DNA of 6,933 bases from the NCBI GenBank assembly GCA_945888565.1, contig CAMDAL010000221.1, positions 1 to 6,933 on the forward strand, written 5' to 3'. The position numbers were made by a program, and so were the translations under genes. A model generated the notes under the pieces. It was not told the DNA's origin. It worked only from the letters and a program-made list of their open reading frames with translations, and made no database searches. Below are positions 1-6,226 of this stretch, piece after piece. The first letter of the stretch is position 1, and each line of letters opens with the position of its first letter. Origin of the DNA: Devosia equisanguinis (lineage in GTDB: Bacteria > Pseudomonadota > Alphaproteobacteria > Rhizobiales > Devosiaceae).

Positions 1-797
1 GGCAGCACCCAGAGCTGACGCAGCATGTCGAGCACCCGGTGTTCGGCGAACAGCGGCATCGAGACGAGGACGAGATCGACGCGGGTGCGGCGGGCAAACT
101 CGATGAGTTCGGCGACGCCGCCGAGCTTGGCGACGCTGGCGACGGACTCGGGCGAGCGATCGTCGTTGCGGTCGTCGAAGACGCCGATCAGCTGGATATC
201 GTCCTTGCCGATGGTGTCGATCGAGGCGATCAGCGACTCCGCATCCTTGCCGCCACCGACGATGACGGTGCGGCGGCGGAATTTTCCGGCCCTGGTCCAA
301 TTGCTCACCAGCAGGTGCAGCGCGGCGCGCCAGCCGAGGATGACGACGAGACCGACGGCCCAGAAGGCGGCGATCCACGAGCGGGACAGCGCTTCGCTGC
401 GGTCGAACAGCAGCACCAGCGCGCCGAGCACGACGAAGGCGGCGGTCCAGCTGGCGGCCACCCGGGCGAACTGCTCGAGGCGAAGGCGGTAGGCAGCGAC
501 GCCGTGCATGCCCCAGCGGGCGATGAACACTTCGGCTACGGCAACGAGGCCCAGCGTCGTCAGCGCGCTGAGCAGCGTATCGCCACCGTTCAGCCCGAAG
601 ACGACGAGGCCGGTGACGGTGAGCAGGGCAATTTCCAGCGCCTGGGCGATGCCGGTGGTGACGGTGGCCGAGTAGGCGCGGTCGTACGGCTGGTCGGCGA
701 CCATGGCCGCGAGATCGTTGAGGGTGTTCGGCGCGGCGGGCTTGGCCGGCTGCGCAACGTGGTCGAGGACAGCCTGCTTGGGATCGAGATGGAACAT
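1..797 (-). CDS. Polyprenyl-phosphate sugar-1-phosphate transferase, N-terminal part (partial at left edge)
   Basis: The reverse strand from the ATG at 797-795 stays open to the window edge and gives 265 codons with no stop. The product begins MFHLDPKQAVLDHVA. It shows about four hydrophobic segments (roughly residues 52-70, 76-94, 115-132 and 141-160), then a Rossmann-like region with TVIVGGGKDAESLI (177-190) and GVFDDRNDDRSPESV (205-219). This is the N-terminal half of the WcaJ/PssY/undecaprenyl-phosphate glucose phosphotransferase family (four-helix bundle plus CoA_binding_3-like domain). In this family the C-terminal catalytic sugar-transferase domain loads the first sugar-1-phosphate onto undecaprenyl phosphate at the inner membrane. 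That catalytic part lies outside the window, so the sugar cannot be named. The start is 14 nt past the stop of the glycosyltransferase gene, which implies co-transcription. No strong Shine-Dalgarno is visible. Family assignment is firm; exact substrate is unknown. Confidence 0.88.
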   Translation of the reverse strand, partial: MFHLDPKQAVLDHVAQPAKPAAPNTLNDLAAMVADQPYDRAYSATVTTGIAQALEIALLTVTGLVVFGLNGGDTLLSALTTLGLVAVAEVFIARWGMHGVAAYRLRLEQFARVAASWTAAFVVLGALVLLFDRSEALSRSWIAAFWAVGLVVILGWRAALHLLVSNWTRAGKFRRRTVIVGGGKDAESLIASIDTIGKDDIQLIGVFDDRNDDRSPESVASVAKLGGVAELIEFARRTRVDLVLVSMPLFAEHRVLDMLRQLWVL

Positions 798-811
798 GCT
801 GGGGCTCGGGT

Positions 812-1978
812 CTAGCGGGTGGAGAGGGAAGGATGAGCCGCGGCCTGACCGCGACGGGCGGCCAGCGCTTCGCGGTAGAGCGCTTCAATGCGGTCGGTCA
901 TGTGGGCAACCGAGAAGCCGGCTCGGATGTGCGCGAGACGGGTGGCGGCTTCGCGGGCGGCAGCGTCAGGATCGTCGAGGAAGCCCCGCATGGCGCGGCC
1001 GAGAGCCATCGCGTCGGCGGCGGGAACGAGGCTCTGCACCGTCGGGCCGAAGATCTCGCTGATGCCGCCGACATCGGTGGCGATGACGGGGCGATTGGCC
1101 GAGGCGGCCTCGAGGATGACGTAGGGCAGCGACTCGGCGAGCGAGGGGACGACCGCGCAGCGGCCGAGGTGCAGGGTGGGGCGGGCCGGCTTCACGCCGA
1201 GCAGGGTGACGCGGGTTTCGAGCCCCAGGCGGGTGATCTGCGCCTTCACTGCGTCGAGGTCGGGGCCGCCACCGGCCATGACGAGGGTGGCGGGGCGGCC
1301 ATCCGGAGCGCGGAGCGGCGCGAGGGCGTCGAGCAGGTATTCGATGCCTTTGACCGCGCGAAACTCACCGATGAAGACAAAGTCGGCGGCGTCGGGGGCG
1401 GGGATGATCGGCTCGAATTCTTCGGGCGTCAGGCCATTGTGGATGACGGGGGCCGGGCAGCGTGGGGCGGCGATCTGGTCGATATAGGCGGCCTGCGCGA
1501 AGGCGCTCTCGAACACGATGCCGTCGGTGGCCGCTGCCAGCAAGTGCTCGACCTGGCGGAAAGCGCGGCCGGCGACGGAGCCGGGAGCAAAGTTCAGCAC
1601 GCCGCCATGCGGGGTGTAGAGCGCGACGCGCGAGCGGGCGCCGATGCGGGCCAAGCGGGCATTGAGGCCGCCCTTGGCGCCGTGGCCGTGCAGTACGTCG
1701 ACCTCAAGCGCATCGGCGAGGCGGCGGACCTTCAGGGCCGAAAAGATGTCATCGGGGCCGAACATGCGGGGGATCGGCAGCGAGTGGATGCCGAGCGGGG
1801 CGAAGGGGCGGAGGCGATCCAGCCGCTCTTCGCTCAGCGCATCGGTGTGGAGGCTGTCTGCGACGATGCCGACCTGATGTCCGCGGTTGCTGAGTTCGCG
1901 CGTCAGGTCCTGGACATGGCGGAACAGCCCGCCGACGGGGGCGCGAAGGATCTGGAGGATACGAAGTGGCTCGCTCAT
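812..1978 (-). CDS. Glycosyltransferase, GT-B fold, family 4 type
   Basis: The 388-residue product has the usual length of a GT-B glycosyltransferase. The N-terminal domain opens with RILQILRAPVGGLFRHVQDL (6-25), the glycine-rich acceptor-side loop, followed by HGHGAKGG (97-104) and YTPHGG (121-126). The C-terminal nucleotide-sugar domain starts near FVFIGEFRAVKGIEYL (200-215), where R207 and K210 match the conserved RxxK pair. It contains the EX7E motif of retaining family-4 enzymes, E282 to E290, and then RPVIATDVGGISEI (296-309). It should act at the cytoplasmic face of the inner membrane, adding a sugar to the lipid-linked repeat unit; donor and linkage cannot be read from sequence. The start is well fixed: an in-frame TAA (1990-1988) lies four codons upstream, with a weak GGTGG in between. 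It sits between the export lipoprotein gene and the priming transferase gene on the same strand. Confidence 0.93.
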   Translation of the reverse strand: MSEPLRILQILRAPVGGLFRHVQDLTRELSNRGHQVGIVADSLHTDALSEERLDRLRPFAPLGIHSLPIPRMFGPDDIFSALKVRRLADALEVDVLHGHGAKGGLNARLARIGARSRVALYTPHGGVLNFAPGSVAGRAFRQVEHLLAAATDGIVFESAFAQAAYIDQIAAPRCPAPVIHNGLTPEEFEPIIPAPDAADFVFIGEFRAVKGIEYLLDALAPLRAPDGRPATLVMAGGGPDLDAVKAQITRLGLETRVTLLGVKPARPTLHLGRCAVVPSLAESLPYVILEAASANRPVIATDVGGISEIFGPTVQSLVPAADAMALGRAMRGFLDDPDAAAREAATRLAHIRAGFSVAHMTDRIEALYREALAARRGQAAAHPSLSTR

Positions 1979-2058
1979 GCCACCGGCTTACGCGGGCGGG
2001 AGTTGCCGAAGAGTTGCCGGCACCGGGCGGGTTGTGGCGATGGTGAATGGAGTGTTGG
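1979..2058. other. 80-nt spacer between export lipoprotein and glycosyltransferase genes
   Basis: No gene or convincing terminator is seen. A nine-base direct repeat GAGTTGCCG occurs at 2000-2008 and 2011-2019. GCCGGCACCGGGC follows, but its self-complementary halves leave too small a loop for a credible hairpin. The genes on both sides point leftward, so read-through transcription is likely. A secondary promoter cannot be excluded. Confidence 0.4.
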
Positions 2059-2619
2059 CTACAGCCACCGCTCCGAGATGACGATGGTGTCGCCGGGGAA
2101 GACGGGGAAGTCGAGGTTGACCGATCCCTTCACCATCTCCTCGCCCTGGCGGCGGTAGAGGATGGCCTTGGAGCGGTCAGCAGTGTCGGAGAAGCCGCCG
2201 GCGGTGCTGATCGCGGCGCGGATGCTCATGCCGTAGACATAGGGGAACTGGCCGCCGTTCCTGACCGCACCCTGGATGTAGAACGGCCGGTAGGTCTCGA
2301 TCTCGACGGCGACGCTGGGCTCGCGGATATAGCCGGCGGCGAGAGCGGCGGTGATGGCGGCGGCCGCCATCTGAGTGGTCTTGCCGCGGACCTTGACGGC
2401 GCCGATCAGGGGCAGGGCGAGGCTGCCATTGTCGTCGACGCGATAGCTCTTGGTGAGTTCAGCTTCGCCGTAGACGGTGACGCGAACGACGTCGCCGGTA
2501 TCGAGGGCGTAGGGGCCCTTGGTCTCGACGAAATAGGTCGCGGGCCGGGCATTGAGCGCGCAGGCGGAAACCGCCAGCGGCAACAGGAAAACCAACAAAA
2601 ACAAACGCAGCCAGCGCAT
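2059..2619 (-). CDS. Short polysaccharide export (OPX/Wza-like) lipoprotein
   Basis: The product has 186 residues. It starts with a signal peptide MRWLRLFLLVFLLPLAVSAC ending in a lipobox V17-S18-A19-C20, so the mature protein should be lipidated at Cys20 and periplasmic. This lipobox placement supports the ATG at 2619-2617. Residues about 36-110 form the polysaccharide export domain (GPYALDTGDVVRVTVYGE at 35-52, NGSLALPLIGAVKVRGKT at 64-81). An SLBB-like segment follows (FYIQGAVRNGGQFPY, 113-127; ISTAGGFSDTADR, 137-149). It ends with VFPGDTIVISERWL, typical of the ExoF-like short export proteins of rhizobia. Family role: a periplasmic conduit for exopolysaccharide, working with the inner-membrane co-polymerase encoded divergently at 2787. 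It is about half the length of E. coli Wza and lacks the C-terminal outer-membrane helix. It is first in the leftward gene set, 80 nt before the glycosyltransferase. Confidence 0.93.
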   Translation of the reverse strand: MRWLRLFLLVFLLPLAVSACALNARPATYFVETKGPYALDTGDVVRVTVYGEAELTKSYRVDDNGSLALPLIGAVKVRGKTTQMAAAAITAALAAGYIREPSVAVEIETYRPFYIQGAVRNGGQFPYVYGMSIRAAISTAGGFSDTADRSKAILYRRQGEEMVKGSVNLDFPVFPGDTIVISERWL

Positions 2620-2786
2620 GGCCAGACCTGAAACTCGGAACCGATCGGATCCGCAGGATGCCCGGCCATGGTTAACATTTGGCTTAGAAGCGATTGATGG
2701 CGTTGCACTTTGCGCGATCGCTTAACCGAATACTTACCACACTGGGGCAGGATTTGGTTCAAGTTGCGTGAGTTTCGAGCTGTGTC
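2620..2786. promoter_or_regulatory. Divergent promoter/control region of the exopolysaccharide genes
   Basis: This 167-bp gap separates the leftward export/glycosyltransferase set from the rightward co-polymerase/deacetylase pair, so both transcripts must start here or nearby. Its middle is clearly richer in A and T than the flanking genes. It holds ATGGTTAA at 2668-2675, whose reverse complement TTAACCAT matches the CtrA half-site described in Caulobacter. Two similarly spaced elements are TTAACATTTGGCTTAGA (2672-2688) and TTAACCGAATACTTACC (2722-2738). Palindromes CCGATCGG (2641-2648) and GCGATCGC (2714-2721) are also present. A TTGCAC at 2703-2708 could be a rightward -35 box, but no good -10 follows at normal spacing. 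That a promoter region lies here is inferred from the gene layout; the individual sites are tentative. Confidence 0.5.
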
Positions 2787-4835
2787 ATGAGTACCGATTA
2801 CCAGCCTGCCGACGATGACGTGCGGATGGATGCCGGCGGTCTGCTGCGCGCCGTCGTGGCGCGGCTGCCCCGCATCGCGCTGGTCACGGTGCTGCTGCTG
2901 GCAGCCACCTTCGCCATCCTGATGTTCGTGCCCAAGACCTATGAGAGTTCGGCGAGCCTGCTGGTCGAGGCGCGTGACAGTTCCTATACGCGATCGGCCG
3001 GCGATACCGGTGCGTCCTCGGGCAGCGCGGTAACCGCCGAGGCGCTGATCTCCAGCCAGATCGAGCTGATCAAGTCGCGCGACCTGCTGCTCGAGGTGGT
3101 GGACAGCCAGAAACTGCGCTCGGTGCCGGAGTTCTCGGGTACGGGGTTCAACCCGGTCAACACCGTGCTGGCGCTGATGGGGCGGAAGCCCGAAGCACGG
3201 AGCCTCGACGAGACAGTGCTCGCCAACCTGTCGGTTCGCATGACAGTGATCCGCGAGCGCGACTCGGCGGTGATATCGGTGTTCGTCCGCTCGACCGATC
3301 CGGAACTGGCGGCCAGCATCGCCAATGCCGTAGCCGAGGCTCATCTGTCGCGGCGGGCGGCGCAATCGGTGGCCGATACCACCGATGCCAAGATCTGGCT
3401 GCAGGGCGAGATCGACAAGCTGCGCACCAAGGTGAACGCCGCCGACAAGCGCGTCGCCAACTACAAGGTAGAAAACGGCCTGTTCGTCGGCAGCAATGCC
3501 ACGCCGGTGACCGACCAGGCGCTGTCGACGGTGACGCAGCAGATCACCGACGCGCAGCAGCGCAAGAACGATGCGCTGTCGCGCGCCGAACTGATCCGCG
3601 GGCTGGTGAAATCTGGACAGCCGCTCGATGGCGTGTCCGATGTGCGCAACTCGGTGGTGATTTCGAGCCTGCTGCAGACCAGCGCCAACCTCCAGGCCGA
3701 GCTGGCGCAGCGATCGACGACGCTGCTCAACGGGCATCCCACCATCAAGGCGTTGCGCGCGCAGGTGGCAGAACTCGACTCGCAGATTCGGGCCGAGAGC
3801 CGCAAGGTGGCCGACTCGCTGGAGGCGGAGGCCATGGTGCAGGCCGATCTCGAACAGAAGCTGCGCGACGAGCTGACCCGGGCGCAGGTTGCCTCGGGCG
3901 ATGCCACGCAGGGCGGCGTCACGCTCGACGGGCTACAGCGCGAGGCCAAGGCGCAGCGCGATCTGCTCGAAACCTATCTCGCCCGTTTCAACGACGCGGA
4001 AGCGCGGTCTGTGGCCACGTCCACGCTGCCGGACGTCCGGATCGTGACGGAGGCGGCAGCTTCTGCGGTGCCGAGCTCACCGAAAACGGCGCTGATCCTC
4101 GGGGCGGTCGGCTTCGTGGCGCTGGTGCTGCAGGTCGGCGCGGTGCTGTTCGGTGAGCTGATGTCGGGCCGGGCGCTGGTCGAGCGCCAGGTCTATGCGG
4201 CGGTGGAAGAGGCCGTGTTCAGCGAGGCGGCGGATGCCGAGGGCGCAATCGAACCGATCGCGATGCCGAAGCCCAATGGCTCACCGCGTGACGACCTCGG
4301 GCGCTTGTCCGAAGCAGTGAGCGGGCGGCAACTGCGCACCATGCTGCTGGCCAATGTCGGCGAGCGGGACGAGGCCATGCTGGTGATCGACCGGCTTGTC
4401 GAGGATGCCTTGCGCGCCGGACTGAGCTGCGTGGTGGTGGATGCCGGCAGTGGCGATATCTCGCCCGCGCAGGGCCTGTCGGACCTCGCGGCGGAACGCT
4501 GCGACTATGGCGACGTGGTGCAGCGGGCCGCGGAAGACCTGGCCGAAATCAGCTGGGGGCGGCTCGCCACGATCGACCGGCGTTCGGCGCGGCCGGCAAC
4601 GCTGGTGGAAGCTCTCGCCGACATCTATCATGTGGTCATTGTCGATACGGGCCGGGTGGGGATGATGTCGAGCTTGCCGCTGTTTGCCGATTTGCGATCC
4701 GGCGTGGTGCTGGTTGCGTCCGACATTGCCTCAGTGCAGTCGGTGGTGGCGGTGAAGGCCGACATCAAGGCGCTGGGCCTCGAGGTCGGGCGCGTAGTGA
4801 CGCTGCCGACCGAGCGGGTCGCGGCAGTCGCGTAG
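2787..4835 (+). CDS. Wzz/GumC-type polysaccharide co-polymerase with a degenerate BY-kinase domain
   Basis: The product has 682 residues. After a short cytoplasmic N-terminus comes transmembrane helix 1 (about 30-48, ALVTVLLLAATFAILMFV). A Wzz-type periplasmic domain begins at KTYESSASLLV, and a long charged, coiled-coil-rich stretch (about 200-420) includes NGHPTIKALRAQVAELDSQI. A proline motif PSSPKT (429-434) precedes helix 2 (about 435-455). The C-terminal part (about 505-682) aligns by eye with the cytoplasmic BY-kinase/ParA-like domain of ExoP/Wzc: LRT at 516-518 fits the linker motif, CVVVDAGSGD (548-557) the Walker A' site, and YHVVIVDTGRVG (614-625) the Walker B site. The Walker A itself reads GERDE (525-529) instead of GEGKS/T, and no C-terminal tyrosine cluster exists. 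Family role: control of chain length and coupling of polymerisation to export through the OPX protein encoded divergently. Kinase activity is unlikely. No clear Shine-Dalgarno precedes the ATG; Met14 (2826) is an alternative start. Confidence 0.9.
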   Translation: MSTDYQPADDDVRMDAGGLLRAVVARLPRIALVTVLLLAATFAILMFVPKTYESSASLLVEARDSSYTRSAGDTGASSGSAVTAEALISSQIELIKSRDLLLEVVDSQKLRSVPEFSGTGFNPVNTVLALMGRKPEARSLDETVLANLSVRMTVIRERDSAVISVFVRSTDPELAASIANAVAEAHLSRRAAQSVADTTDAKIWLQGEIDKLRTKVNAADKRVANYKVENGLFVGSNATPVTDQALSTVTQQITDAQQRKNDALSRAELIRGLVKSGQPLDGVSDVRNSVVISSLLQTSANLQAELAQRSTTLLNGHPTIKALRAQVAELDSQIRAESRKVADSLEAEAMVQADLEQKLRDELTRAQVASGDATQGGVTLDGLQREAKAQRDLLETYLARFNDAEARSVATSTLPDVRIVTEAAASAVPSSPKTALILGAVGFVALVLQVGAVLFGELMSGRALVERQVYAAVEEAVFSEAADAEGAIEPIAMPKPNGSPRDDLGRLSEAVSGRQLRTMLLANVGERDEAMLVIDRLVEDALRAGLSCVVVDAGSGDISPAQGLSDLAAERCDYGDVVQRAAEDLAEISWGRLATIDRRSARPATLVEALADIYHVVIVDTGRVGMMSSLPLFADLRSGVVLVASDIASVQSVVAVKADIKALGLEVGRVVTLPTERVAAVA

Positions 4836-4842
4836 CGGAGCG

Positions 4843-5880
4843 ATGGCGGGGCTGCGCTACACGGCGATCGGCGCCGCCTTCGAACTGCTCTGGGCCTCGC
4901 AACTGCCATGGCTGGTGCGCCGGCTGTCGAAGGCGCAGGGCGTCATCTTCACGCTGCACCGGGTGCTGCCGGACGACCCGGCGGATTTTTCGCCCAATGC
5001 CATCCTGCAGGTGAAGCCCGACTATCTGGATTTTGTCATCAGGCGGGTCCGCAAGCTGGGGCTCGACATCATCGACCTCGACGAGGCGATCCGGCGGATC
5101 GAGAGCAACGAGCCTTCGGGCAAGTTCGTCGTCTTTACCTTCGACGACGCCTACCGCGACAACCTGCGCTTTGCGCTGCCGGTGCTGCGCCATAACCAGT
5201 GCCCGTTCACGCTCTACGTGCCGACCGCGCTGGTCGACGGGGTGGGGGAGGTGTGGTGGCAGGCACTCGAGGACATCGTGGCGGGGCAGAACGCGCTGGC
5301 CGTGACCGACGCCAACGGCGAGACCACCTATCTCCCGAGCGCCACCCAGGACGAAAAGAACGCCGCCTACGACCTGCTCTACCGGCGGATGCGAGCAATG
5401 CCGGAGCACGAGCGGGTCGCGCTGATCCGCGAACTTGCGAAGCAGTACGGGTTCGACCTCGAAAGACAGTGCCGGACGCTGATCATGGACTGGCCGGAGC
5501 TGCGCATCTTCGCATCGGAGCAACTGTGCACCATCGGTGCGCATACGGTGCACCACTACGAACTGGCGAAGCTGCCTGTCGCCGAGGCGCGGGTGGAGAT
5601 CGACCAGTCGGTGAAGATCATCAAGGCGCAGTTCGGCAAGGCGCCGGTGCACCTGAGCTATCCGATCGGCGCGGCGAGTTCGGCCGGTCCGCGGGAGTTC
5701 GGGCTCGCCCGCGACCTGGGCTTGCGCTCGGCGGTAACGACCCGGCCAGGCGGGCTCTATGCGCACCATCGCAACAGCCTCCAGGCCCTGCCACGGGTAT
5801 CGCTCAACGGCAGGTTTCAGGCGAAGAGATACGTCGATGTGTTTGCCACGCCTGCGCTATTCTCAATCGCGAAAGTGTAG
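4843..5880 (+). CDS. Polysaccharide deacetylase family protein (NodB homology domain)
   Basis: The product has 345 residues. GVIFTLHRVLP (33-43) is the entry strand of the NodB fold. FTFDDAYRDN (98-107) is motif 1, with D101 as the likely catalytic base and D102 as a metal ligand. HTVHH (234-238) is motif 2, supplying metal ligands H234 and H238. LSYPIG (271-276) fits the later barrel motif. The family hydrolyses N- or O-acetyl groups from carbohydrates (carbohydrate esterase family 4 type). Residues about 125-225 form a long insertion between motifs 1 and 2, partly helical and charged. There is no clear signal peptide: the N-terminal GAAFELLWASQLPWLVRRL looks amphipathic rather than like an export signal. 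The gene begins 7 nt after the co-polymerase stop, with GGAG only 2 nt before ATG, which suggests translational coupling. Its place in the locus implies trimming acetyl groups from the exopolysaccharide or a precursor; the substrate is unknown. Confidence 0.9.
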   Translation: MAGLRYTAIGAAFELLWASQLPWLVRRLSKAQGVIFTLHRVLPDDPADFSPNAILQVKPDYLDFVIRRVRKLGLDIIDLDEAIRRIESNEPSGKFVVFTFDDAYRDNLRFALPVLRHNQCPFTLYVPTALVDGVGEVWWQALEDIVAGQNALAVTDANGETTYLPSATQDEKNAAYDLLYRRMRAMPEHERVALIRELAKQYGFDLERQCRTLIMDWPELRIFASEQLCTIGAHTVHHYELAKLPVAEARVEIDQSVKIIKAQFGKAPVHLSYPIGAASSAGPREFGLARDLGLRSAVTTRPGGLYAHHRNSLQALPRVSLNGRFQAKRYVDVFATPALFSIAKV

Positions 5881-5940
5881 CCGGAGGGTTACGCGTCGGG
5901 GTGCCGTGCAGGAGCGGAATAGCCCGCGCTACGCGTCGGG
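5878..5940. repeat. Imperfect direct repeat at the convergent gene ends
   Basis: TACGCGTCGGG occurs exactly at 5890-5900 and 5930-5940. Both copies are preceded by TAGCC (5878-5882 and 5920-5924) with 7 and 5 bases between, so the match spans about 21-23 bp with a small gap. The first copy begins in the stop codon of the deacetylase gene. The second contains the end of the DUF2842 gene (Pro-Asp-Ala-stop read on the minus strand). A small local duplication of a gene end would explain it. Confidence 0.55.
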
Positions 5941-5941
5941 C
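5922..5941. terminator. Possible bidirectional hairpin between convergent genes
   Basis: GCCCGCGC (5922-5929) pairs with GCG-T-CGGGC (5933-5941): eight base pairs with one bulged T and a TAC loop, very GC-rich. It lies where the rightward deacetylase gene meets the leftward DUF2842 gene and overlaps the DUF2842 stop codon. No uridine tract follows on either strand (CTTAG to the right, TATT about 15 nt away to the left). It could be a weak or factor-assisted terminator, or only a structural coincidence of GC-rich sequence. Confidence 0.35.
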
Positions 5942-6135
5942 TTAGACATCCAGCGGATGATCCAGCTGGCCGGAAAGAACCAGCTGACGCCGGTGATCGC
6001 GAAAAACACGATCAGCACGTACCAGGGCTGGCCTTCGAGGAAGCTCGTGTAGAGCCAAAGCACGAGCCCGGCATAGACGAACACCGAGCCAATGACGAGG
6101 AGGGTGCCGAGCAGCTTGCGGGTGGACTGGTTCAT
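5929..6135 (-). CDS. DUF2842 family small membrane protein
   Basis: The reading frame stays open upstream to 6258, but the extra 41 residues would overlap the start of the divergent heme A synthase gene and look like non-coding translation. The start MNQSTRKLLGTLL at 6135 gives 68 residues, the usual size of DUF2842 proteins of Alphaproteobacteria. The protein has two hydrophobic helices, about 9-29 (LGTLLVIGSVFVYAGLVLWL) and 38-56 (WYVLIVFFAITGVSWFFPA). It ends with the family-like tail WIIRWMSKPDA. An inner-membrane location is expected. Function is unknown. An association with the neighbouring heme A synthase is suggested only by position. No clear Shine-Dalgarno is seen before the chosen ATG; an in-frame ATG ten codons upstream (MPQISHGPAMNQ) is an alternative. 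Confidence 0.82.
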   Translation of the reverse strand: MNQSTRKLLGTLLVIGSVFVYAGLVLWLYTSFLEGQPWYVLIVFFAITGVSWFFPASWIIRWMSKPDA

Positions 6136-6226
6136 CGCGGGGCCGTGAGATATCTGCGGCATCGGGTCCGTTGCGCGGCCCGTTGCAGGGGAGTAGTTCC
6201 GGCGCGCAAAGGATATCATCTTGGCC
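6136..6226. promoter_or_regulatory. Divergent upstream region of the DUF2842 and ctaA genes
   Basis: This 91-bp gap between divergently read genes should hold at least one promoter. CCGTTGC is repeated at 6168-6174 and 6180-6186, and GATATC occurs at 6148-6153 and 6212-6217. No convincing -35/-10 pair is visible. The assignment rests on gene orientation only. Confidence 0.35.
6208..6213 (+). promoter_or_regulatory. Ribosome binding site of ctaA (AAAGGA)
   Basis: AAAGGA is the only purine-rich Shine-Dalgarno-like run before the ctaA reading frame. It is 13 nt from the ATG at 6227 but 7 nt from an in-frame TTG at 6221, so it favours TTG as the true start, adding two residues (Met-Ala). Confidence 0.5.

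Noticed and set aside
39..815. Rightward open frame opposite the priming transferase
   Set aside because: Low-complexity acidic Gly/Ala/Asp-rich translation typical of an antisense shadow; the minus-strand frame has membrane helices and a nucleotide-binding motif.
2000..2019. GAGTTGCCG direct repeat in the spacer before the glycosyltransferase gene
   Set aside because: Only nine bases, two copies, no symmetry; chance or replication slippage is enough to explain it.
833..2158. Long rightward open frame (441 codons) opposite the glycosyltransferase gene
   Set aside because: It is a shadow of a GC-rich coding strand: composition is dominated by Gly, Ala, Arg, Asp and Glu, no family motif is visible, and the minus-strand protein in the same place has clear GT-B motifs.
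2406..3737. Long leftward open frame (443 codons) crossing the divergent promoter region
   Set aside because: It runs through the AT-richer control region and antisense to the co-polymerase gene, is rich in His, Gln and Arg, and resembles no protein. It is a chance stop-free frame.
4765..5769. Leftward open frame (334 codons) opposite the deacetylase
   Set aside because: Arg/Pro/His-rich antisense translation with no motif, whereas the plus-strand frame carries the complete NodB motifs.
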